A stretch of DNA of 64,000 nt, from positions 124,001 to 188,000 of the forward strand of contig NZ_QGDS01000006.1 of assembly GCF_003149105.1 (NCBI RefSeq), written 5' to 3'. Both the position numbers and the translations under genes were made by a program. The stretch is from Faecalicatena contorta (lineage in GTDB: Bacteria; Bacillota; Clostridia; Lachnospirales; Lachnospiraceae). Shown one piece after another: positions 59,920-64,000 of the stretch. Below the pieces are notes generated by a model. The model saw only the letters and a list, made by a program, of their open reading frames with translations, searched no databases and was not told where the DNA came from. The stretch's first letter is position 1; each line of letters begins with the position of its first letter.

Positions 59920-62610
59920 ATGAATCAATTTGGCAAACGCCCTGATCCTGATGAACTTTTGGCAGATATAAAAACACAGCAGGGCGGCTTGGGGAAATTA
60001 AAAATTTTTTTCGGATATGCTGCCGGCGTAGGCAAAACCTATGCCATGCTGGATGATGCGCAGGAGCAGTACCGCTGCGGTAAAGATGTACTGGTTGGCT
60101 ATGTGGAGCCTCATACCCGGCCGGAAACGATGCAGCATTTACAGGGGCTTCCTTCCCTGCCGCCCAGGACAGTTCTCTACTGTAATATTAAATTGAAAGA
60201 ATTTGATCTGGATGAGGCACTTAAGCGGAAACCGGAATTAATCCTGGTAGATGAACTTGCACATACGAATGCTGAAGGTGTCAGAAACCGAAAACGTTTT
60301 CAGGATATCGAGGAGCTCTTGAATGCAGGAATTGATGTTTACACAACTGTAAATGTCCAGCATATTGAAAGCCTTAATGATGTGGTTGAAAACATAACCG
60401 GTATCCGGGTGAAAGAGACTGTGCCTGATTATATCTTTGACGGGGCCAATAAAATAAAACTGATTGATATTGAGCCGGATGAGCTGCTCAGACGTTTTGA
60501 AGATGGGAAGATTTATGAGCCTAAACGGGCTGAGACTGCCATGAATCATTTTTTTACCCAGGAAAATCTCAAGCTTTTGCGTGAAATTGCCATGCGTAAG
60601 GCTGCGGACAGAATCAGCAACGAAAACCAAAATGAACGCCGCACCACAGAAAAAATGGTGAATACGAAAATTCTGGTTTGTGTCGGGCCCTCGCCGTCCT
60701 CAGCGAAATGTATCCGATGGGCAGCCCGCGCTGCAGAGGCCTTTCACGCACATTGGGTTTCCCTTTATGTGGAAAGCATTGCAAGTGGTCAGTTAACGCT
60801 TGAACAGCAGAAAATGCTGAGAGAGAACATGGACCTGGCAGAGAGGCTGGGGGCGGAAGTCGCTACAATCACAGGCCCCGACATCGCGGTATCCGTATCC
60901 GAGTATGCAAAATTATCCGGAATCACAAACATCGTGGTGGGGAAAAGCCGTAATAAGAAAACCCCCATGAATCTATTTGAAATGGATTTTGAGGATAAGC
61001 TCATTTCTCTTTTGCCAAGTATAGAGGTTCATATTATCCCTGACCCTGAGGTCCGCCGGGACTATAAAAAACGGCGGAAAGCAATTCAAAAGGGAAACCT
61101 GAATTTTTCATGGAGCGACTGTATAAAAACGGCCGGCCTTGTGACAGGTACCACGCTTATATCTTTTTGCCTCAAAATGATAGGAATCGGCGATCAGAAT
61201 ATCATTATGACTTACATTCTATCGGTGCTCATTATATCCAGAATTACAAGAGGGCATATTTATGGTATCCTTGCGTCAGTTGCCAGTGTTTTGATTTTTA
61301 ATTTCTTTTTTACCGAACCGTTATATTCATTTGATGCGATTCGAGTGGGTTATCCCATAACATTTCTGATTATGCTGCTGGTAGCTTTAATCACAAGCAC
61401 ACTGACCGTAAGAATGAAGACACAGGCAAAGCTGGCGGTGCAAAGAGAACGCCGTACAGAGGTACTCTATGAAATTAACAAGAAGCTGCTTGCTACAAGG
61501 GGCCTTGAAAACATTGTCTCATTAACCAATAAATATGTGGTGAATCTGTTTGAACGCTCTGTTGTCTTCTTTTCCTTAGATCCTGAATCGGGAACAGAGG
61601 GCAGCGCTATGCAGGCAGCCGGGGATGTGGAGGGGATAGTTTTGAACTCCGGAGAGGAAAAAGCTGTGGCACATTGGGTATTTGTGAATCAAAAGCGGGC
61701 GGGAGCCGGAACTGATACACTGAGGGGTTCTGTTGGGTTTTATATGCCGGTTATATCCCAGGGAAAAGTACTTGCCGTTTTGGGAATTTCCTGCGGGAAA
61801 GGGCCCCTCAGCCACAATACCCGGCAGTTTCTGCGTATGATTGCCTCACAGGTGGCAATGGCGCTGGAACGGCAGCGCCTTTCAGATGAGCAGCGCAGTA
61901 TTATGGTGGATGCGGAAAAAGAAAAAATGAGAAGCAATTTGCTGCGGGCCATCGCCCATGACCTGCGTACGCCTCTTTCTGGAATTCTTGGAGCCAGTTC
62001 GGCAATACGTGAGAATAAGGATACTTTGGATGAAAATACACGTGATAAGCTGAATACAGATATACAGGAAGAAGCTCAATGGCTTATACGAATGGTAGAA
62101 AATCTCCTGTCGGTGACCAGAATAAATGAGGGAGAATCCAAGGTTACCAAGAGTCCTGAGGCATCGGAAGAAGTAGTGGCGGAGGCAGTCAGCCGGATTA
62201 AAAAAAGGTTTCCTGATCACAAAATTGATGTTTCTGTGCCGGATGAATTGCTGGAAGTTCCTATGGACGGTACCTTAATTGCACAAGTGTTGATTAACCT
62301 GCTTGAAAATGCAATCAAGCACTCCCCCAGCACTGCTCCCGTTGAGGTTATTTTAAAAAAGAACGAAAATTTAGCCGTATTTGAGGTGCTTGACTATGGA
62401 AAGGGAATCGCGGACGAGGATTTTCCTTATCTTTTTACAAGTTATGTTCCCAACGGCAATAAGAGCCCGGACTTTTCCCGGGGAATGGGAATTGGCCTGT
62501 CCATCTGTATGACCATCATAAAGGCACACAATGGGACAATGGAAGCCGGTAACCGCAAAGAGGGCGGTGCTGTATTTAAATTTACACTGCCGCTGGAAGG
62601 AAGTGAATAA
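59920..62610 (+). CDS. kdpD: KdpD, K+/osmosensing histidine kinase
   Basis: The protein has 896 residues. The N-terminal KdpD domain has a Walker A (GYAAGVGKTYAML near 32-44) and Walker B (LILVDELAHTNAEG near 107). A Usp-like part (VNTKILVCVGPSPSSAKCI near 250), four close membrane spans (about 400-500; the DUF4118 region), a GAF-like part, then AIAHDLRTPLSGILGASS (His near 675) and a HATPase (NLLENAIKHSPS, GMGIGLSICMTIIKAHNG) follow. It regulates KdpE in response to K+ limitation; the Usp part is where cyclic di-AMP binds in some Firmicutes. It is 2 bases before kdpE. Confidence 0.94.
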   Translation: MNQFGKRPDPDELLADIKTQQGGLGKLKIFFGYAAGVGKTYAMLDDAQEQYRCGKDVLVGYVEPHTRPETMQHLQGLPSLPPRTVLYCNIKLKEFDLDEALKRKPELILVDELAHTNAEGVRNRKRFQDIEELLNAGIDVYTTVNVQHIESLNDVVENITGIRVKETVPDYIFDGANKIKLIDIEPDELLRRFEDGKIYEPKRAETAMNHFFTQENLKLLREIAMRKAADRISNENQNERRTTEKMVNTKILVCVGPSPSSAKCIRWAARAAEAFHAHWVSLYVESIASGQLTLEQQKMLRENMDLAERLGAEVATITGPDIAVSVSEYAKLSGITNIVVGKSRNKKTPMNLFEMDFEDKLISLLPSIEVHIIPDPEVRRDYKKRRKAIQKGNLNFSWSDCIKTAGLVTGTTLISFCLKMIGIGDQNIIMTYILSVLIISRITRGHIYGILASVASVLIFNFFFTEPLYSFDAIRVGYPITFLIMLLVALITSTLTVRMKTQAKLAVQRERRTEVLYEINKKLLATRGLENIVSLTNKYVVNLFERSVVFFSLDPESGTEGSAMQAAGDVEGIVLNSGEEKAVAHWVFVNQKRAGAGTDTLRGSVGFYMPVISQGKVLAVLGISCGKGPLSHNTRQFLRMIASQVAMALERQRLSDEQRSIMVDAEKEKMRSNLLRAIAHDLRTPLSGILGASSAIRENKDTLDENTRDKLNTDIQEEAQWLIRMVENLLSVTRINEGESKVTKSPEASEEVVAEAVSRIKKRFPDHKIDVSVPDELLEVPMDGTLIAQVLINLLENAIKHSPSTAPVEVILKKNENLAVFEVLDYGKGIADEDFPYLFTSYVPNGNKSPDFSRGMGIGLSICMTIIKAHNGTMEAGNRKEGGAVFKFTLPLEGSE

Positions 62611-62612
62611 CT

Positions 62613-63314
62613 ATGATGAAACCAATGATTCTCGTTATCGAGGATGAAGAAGCAATCTGCAATTTTATAACAGCAATATTGAACTCAAATGGATATCAGG
62701 TCATTAAGACTAATACAGGGAAGGAAGGGATTTCCATTGCGGCATCTTATTCTCCGGATGTGATTCTTCTGGATCTTGGCCTGCCTGACATAGACGGTGT
62801 GGAGGTACTAAAAAGTATCCGGGAATGGTCTAAGATACCGGTTGTGGTAGTCTCCGCGCGGGGACACGAGCGGGAAAAAGTAGAAGCGCTTGATTTAGGA
62901 GCTGATGATTATATTGTAAAACCCTTTGGCACCTCAGAGCTTCTTGCCAGAATCCGGACAGCACTGCGTCATAGTCCTCAAAGCATGGGAACTGAAGCCC
63001 GGGGTGAGGAGAAAATAACTGTTGGGGAGCTTGAAATTGACTACAGAAAACGGTCGGTTTTTCTTGCAGGAAAGGCGGTGCATCTGACGCCGGTTGAGTA
63101 TAAAATCATGGCCCTTCTATTCAAAAATGCAGGGAAGGTTCTGACCCATGACTATATTATGAGGGAAGTATGGGGATTGTATGCCGGAGACAGCCACACA
63201 CTTCGCGTTAATATGGCAAATATCCGAAGGAAAATTGAGTCAAATCCCGGTGTACCTAAATATATTTTAACGGAGATGGGAGTAGGATACCGGATGGTTG
63301 AGGAACTGTACTAA
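62613..63314 (+). CDS. kdpE: KdpE, OmpR-family response regulator
   Basis: The protein has 233 residues. The receiver has EDEE, Asp in PDVILLDLGLPDIDG (near residue 54), VVSARG and Lys in DDYIVKPFGTSEL. The C-terminal winged helix has HLTPVEYKIMALLFKNAGKV and TLRVNMANIRRKIESNPG. With KdpD it activates kdpFABC under low K+ or osmotic stress. The TTGACA/C repeats at 55232-55269 are the candidate binding sites. The gene is followed by a strong hairpin shared with the convergent AraC gene. Confidence 0.94.
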   Translation: MMKPMILVIEDEEAICNFITAILNSNGYQVIKTNTGKEGISIAASYSPDVILLDLGLPDIDGVEVLKSIREWSKIPVVVVSARGHEREKVEALDLGADDYIVKPFGTSELLARIRTALRHSPQSMGTEARGEEKITVGELEIDYRKRSVFLAGKAVHLTPVEYKIMALLFKNAGKVLTHDYIMREVWGLYAGDSHTLRVNMANIRRKIESNPGVPKYILTEMGVGYRMVEELY

Positions 63315-63386
63315 GGAAGTACGGCGTATGAACGGGCATGACAAAGCTGTGTGACCGCAAATGGATGAAAGGTATCCGGAAAAAAG

Positions 63387-63450
63387 AAAGGTCCAGCTCC
63401 AAAACAATGTCAGGCCTTCAGATATTGTTTTGGAGTTGTACCTTTATACT
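63387..63450. terminator. Two-way terminator between kdpE and the convergent AraC gene
   Basis: Two 22-base arms (63387-63408 and 63424-63445) pair with two mismatches. The plus strand continues into a T-rich tract. The right arm is also the last coding part of the AraC gene, so the coding sequence doubles as a terminator stem. Confidence 0.8.
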
Positions 63451-64000
63451 TTTTAAAGGTCTTTATAAAGTAGCTCAGATCATTGAAGCCGGAATTGTAT
63501 GCCACTTCGGTGATAGACTGGTCCGTTGTGAGAAGCTGATAGCAGGCACGTTCTATCCGGTAATAATTCAGGTAATCCACAGGTGTGCGGTGTGTCATTT
63601 CCTGAAAAAAGCGGCAGAAGTATTTGGGGGACATATGAACAATATCTGACATCTCTTTCAGTGAAAGCTGGGTGTGATAGGAAGACTCCATAAATTCCAG
63701 CGCAGTTTTAAGCTGGATGATACGCCGGTGGTTTCTGGGAGGGCTTGCAGGAGCCGGATTATAATAATTTTTGGAAAAAATAATTCCAATCAGTTGATAC
63801 AGGGTGCCCAGTACAGACAACTGATATCCCTCTCTTTTGGAAGTGATGGCATCAAACATGGACCAGACTGTTTGGTGGATATCGTTATAAGTCTCCGGGT
63901 AAACGTAAATAAGCTCCACCTCATGGTCAATAATCTGGCGGATGAGCTTGCAGCAGGAGTCATTTTTATTCATTAACATATTCATATCGAAGACGATACA
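63410..64000 (-). CDS. AraC-family regulator, C-terminal part (cut by right edge)
   Basis: The frame stays open to the right edge, so the start lies outside the window; an ATG at 63985 lacks a ribosome site and codons continue upstream (CIVFD). About 197 residues are visible. The end of the ligand-binding half (IYVYPETYNDIHQTVWSMFD) comes first. The full AraC domain follows with LSLKEMSDIVHMSPKYFCRFF and QSITEVAYNSGFNDLSYFIKTF and the end TPKQYLKA. The target is unknown. The last codons form part of the two-way terminator. Confidence 0.88.
   Translation of the reverse strand, partial: CIVFDMNMLMNKNDSCCKLIRQIIDHEVELIYVYPETYNDIHQTVWSMFDAITSKREGYQLSVLGTLYQLIGIIFSKNYYNPAPASPPRNHRRIIQLKTALEFMESSYHTQLSLKEMSDIVHMSPKYFCRFFQEMTHRTPVDYLNYYRIERACYQLLTTDQSITEVAYNSGFNDLSYFIKTFKKYKGTTPKQYLKA

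Overview
The window looks like chromosomal DNA of a low-GC, anaerobic gut Firmicute, most likely a Lachnospiraceae (Clostridia). The grounds are the AGGAGG ribosome binding sites, the A/T-leaning codon use, the YesM/YesN-type two-component systems, the many CUT2-class sugar ABC importers, and a glycyl-radical bacterial microcompartment (BMC) locus of the fucose/rhamnose type (GRM5-like). No tRNA, rRNA, CRISPR array, transposase or phage gene was seen.

Layout. (1) 1-1594: the 3' end of an L-rhamnose isomerase gene with its terminator, a small XRE regulator, and a divergent PHP-family phosphoesterase. (2) 1856-15647: a BMC operon with a strong promoter before it and a second promoter inside it. 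It encodes a glycyl-radical 1,2-propanediol dehydratase and its activase, a class II deoxysugar-phosphate aldolase with a C-terminal encapsulation helix, PduP, a zinc-type alcohol dehydrogenase, PduL, PduS, an HbpS/GlcG-like protein, a EutP/PduV GTPase, five BMC-H shell proteins (one PduU-like, one with a long Lys/Ala/Thr-rich N-terminal tail and an internal start), one BMC-T (PduT-like), one BMC-P (EutN-like) and a DeoR regulator. (3) 15706-24510: an AraC regulator divergent from a CUT2 sugar importer (ATPase, two permeases, lipoprotein binding protein), then a second AraC regulator divergent from an L-fucose/L-arabinose-type isomerase. (4) 24507-28320, minus strand: a BcrAB-like ABC transporter with an OmpR-type two-component system, of the kind that responds to peptide antibiotics. 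(5) 28363-45327: a divergent YesM/YesN pair whose kinase carries a half AraC DNA-binding domain; a second CUT2 importer; a UlaE-like epimerase; a rhamnose mutarotase; and a LacI-controlled set with a GatY-like aldolase, FGGY kinase, GatD-like dehydrogenase, GatZ-like subunit and aldo/keto reductase. (6) 45428-55017: a three-component sugar sensor (response regulator, kinase, membrane-anchored binding protein) ahead of a third CUT2 importer. (7) 55232-63314: kdpFABC and kdpDE, encoding a high-affinity K+ pump and its sensor pair. (8) 63410-64000: an AraC regulator cut by the right edge.

How the genes fit together. Rhamnose (and perhaps fucose) enters by ABC importers, may be mutarotated and isomerised, and after phosphorylation is cleaved by the encapsulated aldolase to DHAP and lactaldehyde. 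Lactaldehyde is reduced to 1,2-propanediol, which the dehydratase turns into propionaldehyde inside the shell. PduP, the alcohol dehydrogenase and PduL then yield propanol, propionyl-CoA and propionyl-phosphate, while PduS/PduT may pass electrons across the shell. The second sugar cluster looks like a route for another hexose or hexitol ending in a GatY/GatZ-type aldolase; its substrate cannot be read from sequence.

The least expected features are: the dual-start Lys-rich shell gene (11238-11762), the histidine kinase-AraC fusion (28363-30393), the three similar stem-loops placed just before all three sugar-binding-protein genes, the CTAAG repeat array (50069-50220), the helically phased repeats before the bcr-like and kdp operons, and a structured repeat family with copies at 14724 and 39192. 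All positions, motifs and alignments were read by eye; no database search was made.
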